From: Planctomycetota bacterium
Lineage (GTDB): Bacteria > Planctomycetota > UBA1135 > GCA-002686595
DNA: 64,000 nt
Direction: 5' to 3'
Assembly: GCA_020638855.1 (NCBI GenBank)
Contig: JACKHT010000001.1
Span: forward strand, 558,001-622,000
Shown here: piece by piece, positions 26,242 to 38,753 of the stretch
Layout of the letters: every line of letters begins with the position of its first letter
Position numbering within the stretch: position 1 is the stretch's first letter
Notes under the pieces: model-generated
The model's database searches: none
Told to the model about the DNA's origin: nothing
What the model saw: only the letters and a program-made list of their open reading frames with translations
Program-made: the position numbers and the translations under genes

Positions 26242-27759
26242 ATGCTCACCAAGCTTCTCATCCTCGGCGCCTACTTTGCCGTGCTGTTCCTCATTGGCAT
26301 CGTCGCTTCGCGCAAGGTCAAGGGATTGAGCGATTACTACGTGGGCGGCAAGCAAGTCGGCTTCTGGGCGGCCTCGTTCTCGGCTAGGGCTACTGGGGAG
26401 TCCGGCTGGTTGCTTTTGGGATTGACCGGCATGGGTGCCCTGGCTGGCGTGTCGGCGTTTTGGGTGGTGCTCGGTGAACTGCTAGGGGTGGGTGTCTCCT
26501 GGTTCTTCATGGCCAAGCGGTTCAAACGCATGACCGATGAGTACGGGGCGATCACGATCCCCGACTTCCTCGAGGGCCGTTTTCAACCCAAGACCCATCG
26601 CTTGCGGAGCATTGCTGCGACTGCCCTTTCCGTGTTCGTGATCATCTATGTCAGTGCGCAGATCGACACCACGGGCAAGGCGTTCGAGTCGCTGCTCGAC
26701 ATGAACTACTTCGTGGGTGCGCTGTTGGGCTTTGGCATTGTGCTGGCCTACATCTTCCTGGGTGGTTTTCTGGCCGCGGTGTGGTCGGATGTGTTCCAGG
26801 GTTTGATGATGTTCTTTGGCCTCTTGCTGCTTCCCATCATCGCTTGGTTCTCGATCGACAGCGGCTCGGCCTTTGTCTCTGGGCTGCGCACGATCGACCC
26901 GGGCCTCTTGAACATCTGGGGTACCCACGAAGATCCCTGGATGAACGTTTTCACGATCCTCGGATTCGCCATGATCGGCCTGGGCTTCCTGGGGTCACCG
27001 CAGATCTATGTGCGCTTCATCGCGATCAAGAACGAGGCCGAAATCACCAAGGGTCGCTGGGTGGCACTGGCGTTTACGTTGCTAACCGACAGCGCAGCGG
27101 TTTCGATTGGGCTGCTGGGACGGTACCTCTACTCCGAATCGGGCGTGGACCCCACGGTGGTCTTTGGCAACGGGGCTGAAAACGTGTTGATCATGATGGT
27201 CGAGAATCTGTTGCCCCTGACCCTCGTAGGGCTCTACATCGCGATCGTTCTGTCGGCGGTCATGTCGACTATCGACTCGCTGTTGATCGTGGCCTCGAGC
27301 GCGATCACTCGTGACTTCTACCAAAAGATCTACCACCCGGAGATCGACGAGAGCCGGCTGGCCAACCTATCGCGACTGGTGACCTTCGGAATGGCGCTGT
27401 TGGCCTTGGCCCTCGCGTTTGCCGTTGCGGTGCTCACCCCCGACCGCACCGTGTTCTGGTTCGTCATTTTCGGCTGGTCGGGAATTGCGGCCACCTTCTG
27501 CCCCGTCGTGATCCTCTCGATCTTCTGGAAGGGCTACTCCGAACGGGGCGCGATCGCATCCATGGTCACGGGGCTCCTGTGCGTGCCCTTCTTCAAGTTC
27601 GTGATCCACCCGCTGGACGGGATTGGGGAGTACTTCCAGAAGATCGACGTGCTCGCACCGTCCTTCCTGCTTGCGATGCTCGCGGGTTGGATCTTTTCGC
27701 AGGCCCGCGAGGAAAACGCGCTGGCGAAAGCTCCATCCCAGGCTTCCGCCGATCGCTAG
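26242..27759 (+). CDS. Sodium:solute symporter (SSS family, PutP-like)
   Basis: This 505-aa protein has about 12-13 hydrophobic helices. The PutP-type signature FSARATGESGWLLLGLTG is in the second helix region (about 48-65), followed by a long series including ISAQIDTTGKAFE (about 135-150) and the SAVMSTIDSLLIVASSAITRD motif (about 338-358), which holds the Na2-site-type Ser/Thr residues. It likely imports proline or a related solute with Na+. The ribosome binding site AGGAAAGG lies about 10 nt before the ATG. Length is normal; substrate cannot be assigned. Confidence 0.92.
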   Translation: MLTKLLILGAYFAVLFLIGIVASRKVKGLSDYYVGGKQVGFWAASFSARATGESGWLLLGLTGMGALAGVSAFWVVLGELLGVGVSWFFMAKRFKRMTDEYGAITIPDFLEGRFQPKTHRLRSIAATALSVFVIIYVSAQIDTTGKAFESLLDMNYFVGALLGFGIVLAYIFLGGFLAAVWSDVFQGLMMFFGLLLLPIIAWFSIDSGSAFVSGLRTIDPGLLNIWGTHEDPWMNVFTILGFAMIGLGFLGSPQIYVRFIAIKNEAEITKGRWVALAFTLLTDSAAVSIGLLGRYLYSESGVDPTVVFGNGAENVLIMMVENLLPLTLVGLYIAIVLSAVMSTIDSLLIVASSAITRDFYQKIYHPEIDESRLANLSRLVTFGMALLALALAFAVAVLTPDRTVFWFVIFGWSGIAATFCPVVILSIFWKGYSERGAIASMVTGLLCVPFFKFVIHPLDGIGEYFQKIDVLAPSFLLAMLAGWIFSQAREENALAKAPSQASADR

Positions 27760-27947
27760 TCATGGCGGCGGGCACCCGATTGGTGGAACTCGCATTTTGC
27801 TTTCGGGGTGATCGACCACCGCAGATCCCGCGGCATGTCCCTGGCCCCAAGGTCACGAGGGGACGAGGGAACGAGGGCAAGCAGTTGAGCCAGCGTCCGA
27901 CGCGGCAAACGCAGGGGCTCTCTTCCTGGTGGATCAACCGGAGCGCG

Positions 27948-28181
27948 TCAGGCGCGTTTGAGCACCCGCACGACGACAAGCAAGATCACGGCTCCCGCTG
28001 TAGCCACGAGCAGGCTGGGAACCAGCCCCGAAGACGCGGGCCGGATCAAATAGCCACCTACGATGGCTCCCAGGATTCCGACGACCATGTCGCCGATCAA
28101 ACCAAACCCACCGCCTTTGACCAAAACGCCAGCCAGCCAACCGGCAACCACACCTAGAATGATGAAATAGACGACTTCCAT
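27948..28181 (-). CDS. GlsB/YeaQ/YmgE-family small membrane protein
   Basis: This 77-aa protein has three hydrophobic segments with the transglycosylase-associated family pattern: ILGVVAGWLAGVLVKGGGFG, GDMVVGILGAIVGGYL and a C-terminal helix ending in a basic tail. A ribosome binding site AGAGGAA precedes the ATG at 28181. Members are stress-induced inner-membrane proteins of unclear activity. It is a single gene that converges on the symporter gene with a gap of about 190 nt. Confidence 0.88.
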   Translation of the reverse strand: MEVVYFIILGVVAGWLAGVLVKGGGFGLIGDMVVGILGAIVGGYLIRPASSGLVPSLLVATAGAVILLVVVRVLKRA

Positions 28182-28608
28182 AGTTCCTCTTGGGGAAAGC
28201 AGACTTTCGAACGGGAAACCGTGACGTCACGGCCCTACCACGTTCCAGCCCAATCTAGTGGGATAGAAACGAAAGACTCCTAGTCCAAAACGGATCGAAC
28301 TGCGCACGAATTCCCACCAGCAACCGTCTTCCTAAGGGCTTCTCAAGGGCATCTCGAAAGAGCTACCGGCCATTTGCCCAGCCTTTCAAGGCCCCAAAGT
28401 CTATCCCAGAGGCCGGCTGCAGCAGTTGTGGGTAGGCGTAGCGACGCGATCCACCCTATGAGCACCCAAATCGCACAAGGCCTCCTCCTTTCCAAGGCTG
28501 GCAAGCGATCCGCAAACAACGCCCTCGCTCGGCATTCGGCCCTCGCATGGCATTCGACCGAAACCGTAAGATGGCTCACGCACTGCTTCCACCAAAACCA
28601 ACCCAACG
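28182..28608. other. 430-bp divergent intergenic region
   Basis: It lies between the small membrane protein (minus) and the amidohydrolase (plus). A TAAGAT box at 28567-28572 is a candidate -10 with a leader of about 35 nt, without a recognisable -35. Nothing else was seen. Confidence 0.4.
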
Positions 28609-30372
28609 ATGATTCCTCTCCTTTCGGCACTTCTCTCGCTGGCCACCATCGTACCGTTTCCCCAGGACGCCCCCGCTGCTAGCGCTGCGGACCTCATCCT
28701 CGTGGGCGGGCACGTGGTCACGGTGGATGCCCAAACACCCGAAGCCGAGGCCATTGCGATCCGCGGCGACCGCATCCTTGCCGTGGGCACATCGCAGGCG
28801 ATCCGTGCCCTCGCCGATGAACACACGCAAGTCATCGATCTTGCGGGGCGACTAGCGATTCCCGGTTTCATCGACGGGCATGCCCACCTGAAAGCGCTTG
28901 GAGATACCAAACAAATGCTCGACTTGACCCATGCCACCGCTTGGGAAGACATCGAACAGCAAGTCGCCGAGGCGGTCGCCAAAACTCCCAAGGGACAGTG
29001 GATCCTCGGCCGGGGCTGGCATCAAGAGAAGTGGAATTCGCCTCCCAACTCGAACGTCGAAGGATACCCAACCCACGCAAGGCTGAGCGCATTGAGCCCC
29101 GATCACCCCGTGATCTTGATCCACGCCAGTGGGCATATGTGCTTCGCCAACGCCGCGGCCATGCGGGCGGCCCATGTGGACGCCGACACCGCCTCCCCGG
29201 AAGGCGGTGAGATCCTACGAAACCCCGACGGCACTCCCTGCGGAGCGTTTCGCGAAAAGGCTGCGGGTTTGATCTGGGATGCGTACGAGGCGCCAGCAAG
29301 CGGCGCCGAACCCGAATCCACGCAGCATGCCGTCCATTTGGCGGTTCAGGACTGCCTCTCCAAGGGCGTGACCAGCTTCCAAGACGCGGGTTCGAGCTTC
29401 GAAACCATCGCGATCCTTCGAGACATGGCCGAATCCGGCGATCTGGGCATCCGGCTTTGGGTCATGGTGCGTGACGAACCCGAACGCATGGCCAAAAAGC
29501 TAGGCGCCACCAAGGTGACAGGGGCTGCCGATGGTTTCTTCACGGTGGGCGGAATCAAACTGATCCTCGACGGAGCTCTCGGATCGCATGGGGCATGGTT
29601 GTTGGAGCCCTACTCGGATCTGCCGGAGAGCAGCGGACTGAACACCGCCCCCCTGGAAGTGGCACGCCGCTACGCAGATCTTGCCATCCAGTACAACATG
29701 CAACTGTGCGTGCACGCGATTGGGGATCGCGCCAATCGGGAAATCCTCGATGTCTTCGAAGCAAACTTTGCCAAGCACCCCACCAAAGCATCGCGCCGCT
29801 GGCGCGTCGAGCACGCGCAGCACATCGATCCTGCAGACATCCCGCGCTTTGCCGAACTCGGGGTGATCGCTTCGATGCAAGGAGTGCACTGCACTTCGGA
29901 TGGGGTGTTCGTCCCAGAGCGACTGGGCGAAACGCGCAGCAAGAACAGCGCCTACGTCTGGCGCGAACTGCTCGACTCGGGCGCCGTCGTTAGCAACGGA
30001 ACCGACGCTCCTGTCGAGGACATCGACCCAATCGCCAGTTTCTACGCCTCGGTCACCCGCAAGATGCCGAATGGTAAGGCGTTCTATCCCGAGCATTGCA
30101 TGACGCGCGCCGAAGCGCTCAAGTCGTACACGCTAAGCTGCGCCTACGCTGCCTTCGAAGAGGATGCCAAGGGATCGCTGACGCCTGGGAAACTGGCCGA
30201 CATCGTGGTGCTCTCCAAAGACATCATGACCTGCCCTCCCGAAGAAATCCGCGAAGCCAAGGTGGTCTACACCATCGTGGGTGGAAAAATCGCCTACCAA
30301 GCAACTCAGCAGTCGGCCCCCACCGACAGCAATCACCCTACCGACAGCAAGCATCCTGCCGATAGCAAGTAG
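28609..30372 (+). CDS. Secreted amidohydrolase (YtcJ-like, Amidohydro_3 family)
   Basis: This 587-aa enzyme has a short signal peptide (cleavage near PAASAAD). The amidohydrolase barrel shows the metal motif FIDGHAHLK (about residues 86-94), the insertion and barrel core with HASGHMCFANAA, a Lys-region motif GGIKLILDGALGSHG, the metal histidines in LCVHAIGDRAN and RVEHAQHID, and the catalytic Asp in SNGTDAPVEDIDP. YtcJ-like proteins hydrolyse amide or related bonds; the substrate is unknown. The C-terminal tail has a short TDSNHP/TDSKHP/ADSK repeat. No ribosome binding site is visible. Confidence 0.9.
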   Translation: MIPLLSALLSLATIVPFPQDAPAASAADLILVGGHVVTVDAQTPEAEAIAIRGDRILAVGTSQAIRALADEHTQVIDLAGRLAIPGFIDGHAHLKALGDTKQMLDLTHATAWEDIEQQVAEAVAKTPKGQWILGRGWHQEKWNSPPNSNVEGYPTHARLSALSPDHPVILIHASGHMCFANAAAMRAAHVDADTASPEGGEILRNPDGTPCGAFREKAAGLIWDAYEAPASGAEPESTQHAVHLAVQDCLSKGVTSFQDAGSSFETIAILRDMAESGDLGIRLWVMVRDEPERMAKKLGATKVTGAADGFFTVGGIKLILDGALGSHGAWLLEPYSDLPESSGLNTAPLEVARRYADLAIQYNMQLCVHAIGDRANREILDVFEANFAKHPTKASRRWRVEHAQHIDPADIPRFAELGVIASMQGVHCTSDGVFVPERLGETRSKNSAYVWRELLDSGAVVSNGTDAPVEDIDPIASFYASVTRKMPNGKAFYPEHCMTRAEALKSYTLSCAYAAFEEDAKGSLTPGKLADIVVLSKDIMTCPPEEIREAKVVYTIVGGKIAYQATQQSAPTDSNHPTDSKHPADSK

Positions 30373-30389
30373 GCGAACTGGGTCCTGCC

Positions 30390-30410
30390 CCCCCCACGTC
30401 GGGTGGGGGG
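30390..30410 (+). terminator. Hairpin after the amidohydrolase gene
   Basis: CCCCCCAC pairs with GTGGGGGG around a 5-nt loop. The 3' side lacks a T-tract, so termination may be weak or bidirectional. It sits just upstream of the methyltransferase promoter. Confidence 0.55.
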
Positions 30411-30413
30411 CCG

Positions 30414-30442
30414 TTGGTGTGCGATCAGGCAATCGCTACCAT
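30414..30442 (+). promoter_or_regulatory. Promoter of the methyltransferase gene, probably leaderless
   Basis: TTGGTG (30414-30419), a 17-nt spacer, and TACCAT (30437-30442) form a sigma-70-like pair. Six nucleotides separate the -10 box from the ATG at 30449, so transcription would begin at or next to the start codon. No ribosome binding site is present. Confidence 0.6.
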
Positions 30443-30448
30443 GCGGGT

Positions 30449-31072
30449 ATGCACCGACTTGATCCGCTACCCGCCATCCTGGGGGCGACCGACATCTATG
30501 TCGTCGACCAGATCCTGCGCGGCCAGATTGCACCCCCCATGCGGATCTTCGACGCGGGTATGGGCATGGGGCGCAACCTTGCGTATCTGCTCAAGGCGGG
30601 GTATCCGGTGCAGGGTTTGGACCCCAATCCCGAAGCGGTGGAGCACGTACAGGCCATGCAGCGCCGCTTCGCACCCACCGCTTCCGAACACAACTTTCGA
30701 GCGGAGACGCTCGAAGCGACGAGTTTTCCGGCGGGGTGTTGCGACGTGCTTTTGTGCAACGCGGTTTTGCACTTCGCCCGCGACTTGGCCCAGTGGCAAG
30801 CAATGGCCGAGGCCGCCTGGCGACTCCTTAGCCCAGGCGGTTTGTTCTTTGCACGGCTCGCGACGTCGATTGGGATCGAAAGCCTGTTGGATGGCAGGGT
30901 GGAAGGCTGGATGACCCTGCCAGATGGCTCGCAACGCTTCGTGGTTCCGGCACAGCGGCTCCACGCTACCGCCCGCGAATGGGGTGCCGAATCGGTCGAC
31001 CCGCTCAAGACCACGGTGGTCGACCAGGCTCGGGCGATGAGCACCTGGGTCTTGCGCAAGCCACGCACTTAG
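30449..31072 (+). CDS. Class I SAM-dependent methyltransferase
   Basis: This 207-aa protein has the Rossmann methyltransferase motifs: motif I FDAGMGMGRNLAYLL (about residues 33-47, in place of the common D-x-G-x-G), an acidic residue at the end of strand 2 (GLDPNP), motif II-like CDVLLCNAVLHF, and the post-motif SPGGLFFARL. Substrate is unknown; the short length suggests a small-molecule or protein methylase. The start at 30449 is set by the -10 box six nt upstream. Earlier frames read into the amidohydrolase gene. Confidence 0.85.
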   Translation: MHRLDPLPAILGATDIYVVDQILRGQIAPPMRIFDAGMGMGRNLAYLLKAGYPVQGLDPNPEAVEHVQAMQRRFAPTASEHNFRAETLEATSFPAGCCDVLLCNAVLHFARDLAQWQAMAEAAWRLLSPGGLFFARLATSIGIESLLDGRVEGWMTLPDGSQRFVVPAQRLHATAREWGAESVDPLKTTVVDQARAMSTWVLRKPRT

Positions 31073-31245
31073 GCTGCCGCAGCTTCCCAAGGGGCCGAGA
31101 ACCAGGACTGGCCCGGCTCGTTGCACGCCTTGTGCTCCAAGATTTCCATTCCGCGCACTCCAAAACACCCATTCCCCATGGCTTGCGGGCTGCAACCGCC
31201 CAGGCCCGTTCGATAGAATGTTCGGCCATCTCCACCCAAGTGACC

Positions 31246-32412
31246 ATGCAACGTTTCCTCTCCCCTACCCTCTTGGCCCTCCTCGGCCTGTTCACCACGT
31301 CCGGATGGGCCCAGCAACCCGTCTTTGTCGAGCCGCTTCGCTCCGAATCGACGCAAGCCACCGAGCGCCTCTTGGGCAGCCTACGGGCCCGCTCGACTTC
31401 GGTGATGGCGGCGCTGGAGGAGGGCGTGCTGCTCGGGATGGACGTGCGCGAAGGCCGGACCGTGGCGCAAGGCGACGTGTTGGCGGTCCTCGACGCCCGG
31501 CGCCTCACTGCGGAGCGTGCCAAGAAACAGGCGGACTTGGCCATGGGCAGTGCCACGCTCTTGGAGCGCGAAGCGCGACTTTCCAACTCGGAATTGGATC
31601 TGCGAGCCCTCGAACAAGCCGCCTCCACCGGCGCGATCTCCGACCAAGATTTGCGCAACGCCAAGACCCAAGTCGCCATCGACCGGGCTCAGCTCGAAGC
31701 GGCCAAGCAAGCCAACCAAGCCGCGCAGGCCGAACTCGACTTGTTGGATATCCGCATCCAAGATTGCGTGGTGCGTGCGCCCTTTGCGGCGCGCATCATC
31801 GCTCGCCACGCCGAAGTGGGTCAGTGGGTTCATCAAGGGGATCCGCTGGTGACCTTGATCTCCACCGGCCCGCTCGAAGCATGGCTCCAGGTTCCCGAGC
31901 GCTTCATGGGGCAAATCGGAGAGACTCCGATGACCGTGCGGTTGGAAGCCACCCAGGCTACGGTTCTAGGACAACGCCCCCGGATCATCCCCATGGTCGA
32001 TGAGCGGGCGCGGACTTTCCCTTTGCTGCTCGACGTGACCCCTTCCGCCGACCAGGTGGCCAACATGCACGCGGGAATGTCCATCTCCGCGGAAGTGCCG
32101 ATCGGTACGCGCCAGGACCACCTAGTCATCAGCTCCGATGCAATCCTGCGGCGTGGTGAGTCGGCCCTGGTGGTCAAGGTAGCCGAGGGCAACGTGGCGG
32201 CTTTGGTGCCCGTCAAAATCCTGTTCTCAACACCGGGTGGATTCGCACTCGAAGCCATGGTCCCCGGCGACCTGCAAACTGGGGACCAGCTCGTGGTCGA
32301 AGGCAACGAACGCGTGTACCCCGGGACCCCCCTGGTCCCCAGCGAACGGGGCGCTCAAGCGCCTACCGGCGAGACCCCCACCCCCCCGTCCGAACCGGCC
32401 CAGGAACAATAG
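31246..32412 (+). CDS. RND efflux periplasmic adaptor (HlyD/AcrA family)
   Basis: This 388-aa protein starts at 31246 with a signal peptide (cleavage near TSGWAQ). The adaptor layout is clear: a lipoyl half-motif (about 50-85: EGVLLGMDVREGRTVAQGDVLAVLD), a coiled-coil hairpin (about 85-150), the second lipoyl half (about 152-190: RAPFAARIIARHAEVGQWVHQGDPL), and beta-barrel and membrane-proximal domains to about 360. It links the inner-membrane pump to an outer-membrane channel. The pump gene starts 18 nt after the stop. No outer-membrane factor gene is nearby. A TAGAAT box at 31214 may be the -10. Confidence 0.9.
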   Translation: MQRFLSPTLLALLGLFTTSGWAQQPVFVEPLRSESTQATERLLGSLRARSTSVMAALEEGVLLGMDVREGRTVAQGDVLAVLDARRLTAERAKKQADLAMGSATLLEREARLSNSELDLRALEQAASTGAISDQDLRNAKTQVAIDRAQLEAAKQANQAAQAELDLLDIRIQDCVVRAPFAARIIARHAEVGQWVHQGDPLVTLISTGPLEAWLQVPERFMGQIGETPMTVRLEATQATVLGQRPRIIPMVDERARTFPLLLDVTPSADQVANMHAGMSISAEVPIGTRQDHLVISSDAILRRGESALVVKVAEGNVAALVPVKILFSTPGGFALEAMVPGDLQTGDQLVVEGNERVYPGTPLVPSERGAQAPTGETPTPPSEPAQEQ

Positions 32413-32430
32413 GCTCCGGCGTATCCAACC

Positions 32431-35840
<3,410 letters not shown>

Positions 35841-35850
<10 letters not shown>

Positions 35851-35868
35851 CTAGCCTGTCCTAGCTAG
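35841..35868 (+). repeat. 14-bp tandem duplication over the pump stop codon
   Basis: CCTGTCCTAGCTAG appears twice (35841-35854 and 35855-35868); the first copy includes the pump stop codon. A third partial relative (GGTACTAGCC) follows. It is the DNA just before the exonuclease gene. Confidence 0.85.
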
Positions 35869-35893
35869 CCGGTACTAGCCAAGCTAGCAGCCC

Positions 35894-36700
35894 ATGCGAC
35901 CCATCATCTGCCTCGACACCGAAACCGCCACCATGGCGGGGGCCCCCCACCTGTTGGAGTTGGGGGCTGTGCGGGTCGTGGACGGAGAGATCGAAGACAC
36001 CTTCGAAGCCTTGGTGTGCCCGGCGGTGGCCATCGAACCCGAGACCACCGCGATCCACGGCATCACCAACGACGATGTGCGCAGGGCCCCCTTCGCCCCC
36101 GAGGTGTTGGCCCGGTTTTCCGCTTGGGCGGGTGACGATTGGCTGGCGGCCCACAACGCGCCATTCGATACGCGGGTATTGGGCTTTGAGTACGCCCGGG
36201 CGGGCTTGGAACCCCCTAGAGGGTCGTTCCTCGATTCGTTGATCCTGGCCCGTCGTTGGATCCCCGAGTCCCCCGACCACAAGCTGGTCACGCTTTGCCA
36301 GGTCCTGGACTTCGACGAAGGCGACCACCACCGGGCGTTGGCCGATGCCGTTTGGTGCTGGAAAGTGATCGAAGAGTGCTTCGAACGGGCCGCGGACTTG
36401 GGCGAAGACCCTTGGGAAAGCGCCCTGGGGGAACACCGACGCCCTTTGACGATCGCGGCCCGGGGTCCCGCCCGGGCCAAGATGAGCCCCCGGCTACGCC
36501 CCTTGGAACGGGCCATCCGCGATGGGGTCACCGTCCGTTTGCTCTACGGCGAGGACATGGGCAACCCCTTCCCCCTGGAAGTTCGGCCCAAAATGCTCTA
36601 CGAGAGCCACGCCAAGAGCTATTTGGAGGGGGAGTGCCAACGGAGCGGTGAGCTCAAAACCTACCTCCTTCAGAAGATCCGCAAGGTCATCCTGGAATAG
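35894..36700 (+). CDS. DEDDh 3'-5' exonuclease fused to a WYL-like domain
   Basis: Residues 1-170 are a DnaQ/RNase T-type exonuclease with all catalytic residues: Asp8 and Glu10 (LDTET), Asp92 (HNAPFD), His146 and Asp151 (HHRALADA). It should hydrolyse DNA or RNA 3' ends using two metal ions. Residues about 203-267 (PLERAIRDGVTVRLLYGE through VRPKMLY, YLEGECQ, GELKTYLLQKIRKV) match the pattern of WYL domains, ligand- or nucleic-acid-binding modules known from CRISPR and phage-defence regulators. This pairing is uncommon in what I know. The gene lies 43 nt after the pump gene and upstream of typA; a separate promoter cannot be assigned. Confidence 0.85.
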   Translation: MRPIICLDTETATMAGAPHLLELGAVRVVDGEIEDTFEALVCPAVAIEPETTAIHGITNDDVRRAPFAPEVLARFSAWAGDDWLAAHNAPFDTRVLGFEYARAGLEPPRGSFLDSLILARRWIPESPDHKLVTLCQVLDFDEGDHHRALADAVWCWKVIEECFERAADLGEDPWESALGEHRRPLTIAARGPARAKMSPRLRPLERAIRDGVTVRLLYGEDMGNPFPLEVRPKMLYESHAKSYLEGECQRSGELKTYLLQKIRKVILE

Positions 36701-36740
36701 GACGAAAGGCGGCTGGGACGCGGATTCGACCGGTCCCACC

Positions 36741-36769
36741 TTGGCGCGCATCCGGTTCGTCCCTACACT
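36741..36769 (+). promoter_or_regulatory. typA promoter
   Basis: TTGGCG (36741-36746), 17-nt spacer, TACACT (36764-36769). Transcription would start near 36776, leaving a leader of about 37 nt without a ribosome binding site before the ATG at 36813. Confidence 0.65.
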
Positions 36770-36812
36770 TTGGCGCCCAATCTCTGATTCGACGCCCCGA
36801 GCATCCATTCCT

Positions 36813-38636
36813 ATGGCCCGCCCCACCATCAAAAACATCGCCATTGTGGCCCACGTTGACCACGGCAAAACCACCTTGGTGGACTCGATCTTCCGGTTCG
36901 CCGGTACGTTCCGGGCCAACCAGAACGTCGAGGAGCGTGTGCTCGACTCGAACCCACAAGAGCGCGAGCGAGGCATCACGATCCTCGCCAAGAACACCGC
37001 CATCCGCTACAAGGACGTGCGCATCAACATCGTCGACACGCCCGGACACGCCGACTTCGGTGGCCAGGTCGAGCGTACCTTGGCCATGGCCGACGCCGTG
37101 CTCCTGCTCGTCGACTCGTACGAGGGCCCGATGCCCCAGACGCGCTTCGTGCTGCGCAAGGCGTTCCAACACGGGCTCAAGGCGATGGTCATGATCAACA
37201 AGATCGACCGTCCTGATGCGCGCCCCACCGAAGTGCTCGACGAGATCTTCGACCTGTTCGTCGAATTGGGGGCCAACGACCAGCAGCTGGAATTCCCCGT
37301 GGTCTACGGTTCGGGCCGCGATGGCTTCGCCATGAACGAGCCCGACGAGGTCAGCGACAACCTGGATCCGTTGCTGCAGATGATCGTCAAGCACACCGAC
37401 TCGCTCAAGGCCGACTCGGAAGGCCCGCTGCAATTCCAAGCCGCGACCTTGGACCGCGACGACTTCCTCGGCAAGGTCGTGGTCGGCCGCGTTTCGCGCG
37501 GAACCCTCGAGGTCGGCAACCGCTACCTCCTGTGTCACGAACATCGTCCCGGCGGCAAGGCGGTTTCGGTCAAGAAACTCTTCCGCTACGAAGGCCTCAA
37601 CAAGGTCCCCGTGGACGCGGTCGAAGTGGGTGACATCGCCGTGCTCACCGGTATCGAGGAAATGGAGATCGGGGACACCCTGTGCCACCCCGAGCACCGC
37701 GACCCGCTGCCCGCCATCGTGATGGACGAGCCGACCCTGTCGATGATCTTCCGGGTCAACAACTCGCCGTTCGCCGGCAAGGAAGGCACCTACGTCACCG
37801 GACGCCAGGTGCTCGCCCGCCTGCAAAACGCCGCCGCCCGCGACGTGGCGCTCCAATTGGGCCCCGACGGCAGCTCGGACGCTGTCGAGGTCAAAGGCCG
37901 CGGGGTGATGCACCTTTCGGTCTTGATCGAGAACATGCGCCGCGAAGGCTACGAGTTCGCCGTCTCCAAGCCCCAGGTCATCATCAAGGAGATCGACGGG
38001 GTCAAATGCGAACCGTACGAATTGGCTACCGTCGAGGTGCCCCAGGTCAACGCCGGCCGCATCATCGAATACATGGGGCGCCGCCGCGGCGAGCTGCTCA
38101 ACATGGAAACCGTGCTCAACACGACCACGCTCGAATTCAAGGTCCCCTCGCGGGGCCTGATCGGCGCGCGCACCGCGCTGCTCACCCTCAGCCAGGGCGA
38201 AGCCGTGCTCTCGCACATCTTCGATTCCTGGGAAAAGGACGGCGGCCCGATCCCGCGCCGCATGAACGGCGTGTTGGTCTCGGACCGCACCGGCGACGTG
38301 GTGCCCTACGCGCTCGACGGCCTGCAGGACCGCGGTACATTCTTCGTGCCCCCGGGCGCTCCGGTGTACGAGGGCATGATCGTCGGCGCCAACAACAAGG
38401 ACGACGACTTGCCGCTCAACGTGTGCCGTGAGAAGAAGCTGACCAACATGCGCGCTTCGGGTCGCGACGACAACGTCAAGATCGCCCCCCCGGTGATCCT
38501 GACCCTCGAAGAAAGCCTCGAGTACATCGAAGACGATGAGCTGCTCGAAGTGACCCCGATCAGCCTGCGCCTGCGCAAGATCGTGCTGAGCGACAACGAG
38601 CGCAAGAAGGCCAAGAAGAAGGTCTTCAGCAACTAA
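36813..38636 (+). CDS. typA: TypA/BipA ribosome-binding GTPase
   Basis: This 607-aa translational GTPase has G1 HVDHGKTT (14-21), switch region RGITILAKN, G3 DTPGHADF and G4 NKIDR, followed by EF-G-like domain II (about 200-300), domain III, domain V and the TypA-specific C-terminal domain around LNVCREKKLTNMRAS. TypA supports ribosome assembly and stress growth, often at low temperature. The start at 36813 matches the family's N-terminus (MARPTIKNIAIVAH). It is monocistronic with its own promoter and a strong terminator. Confidence 0.96.
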   Translation: MARPTIKNIAIVAHVDHGKTTLVDSIFRFAGTFRANQNVEERVLDSNPQERERGITILAKNTAIRYKDVRINIVDTPGHADFGGQVERTLAMADAVLLLVDSYEGPMPQTRFVLRKAFQHGLKAMVMINKIDRPDARPTEVLDEIFDLFVELGANDQQLEFPVVYGSGRDGFAMNEPDEVSDNLDPLLQMIVKHTDSLKADSEGPLQFQAATLDRDDFLGKVVVGRVSRGTLEVGNRYLLCHEHRPGGKAVSVKKLFRYEGLNKVPVDAVEVGDIAVLTGIEEMEIGDTLCHPEHRDPLPAIVMDEPTLSMIFRVNNSPFAGKEGTYVTGRQVLARLQNAAARDVALQLGPDGSSDAVEVKGRGVMHLSVLIENMRREGYEFAVSKPQVIIKEIDGVKCEPYELATVEVPQVNAGRIIEYMGRRRGELLNMETVLNTTTLEFKVPSRGLIGARTALLTLSQGEAVLSHIFDSWEKDGGPIPRRMNGVLVSDRTGDVVPYALDGLQDRGTFFVPPGAPVYEGMIVGANNKDDDLPLNVCREKKLTNMRASGRDDNVKIAPPVILTLEESLEYIEDDELLEVTPISLRLRKIVLSDNERKKAKKKVFSN

Positions 38637-38657
38637 GCTTCGGGCACACAGCCAAAC

Positions 38658-38704
38658 GAAGACCCCCCTATCCGCCGTGGCGGAAAGGGGGGTCTTCTGT
38701 TTTG
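38658..38704 (+). terminator. Rho-independent terminator of typA
   Basis: An 11-bp outer stem GAAGACCCCCC/GGGGGGTCTTC (38658-38668 with 38687-38697) encloses an inner CCGCC/GGCGG hairpin and is followed by TGTTTTG (38698-38704). It starts 22 nt after the stop. Confidence 0.85.
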
Positions 38705-38753
38705 CCCGCAGCGAGGGAACGAATGGATCGTTCCCCCACCGACCGTCGGGGCG

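Noticed and set aside
36687..38216. 509-codon antisense frame inside typA
   Set aside because: Opposite-strand shadow of the typA codons; no protein features.
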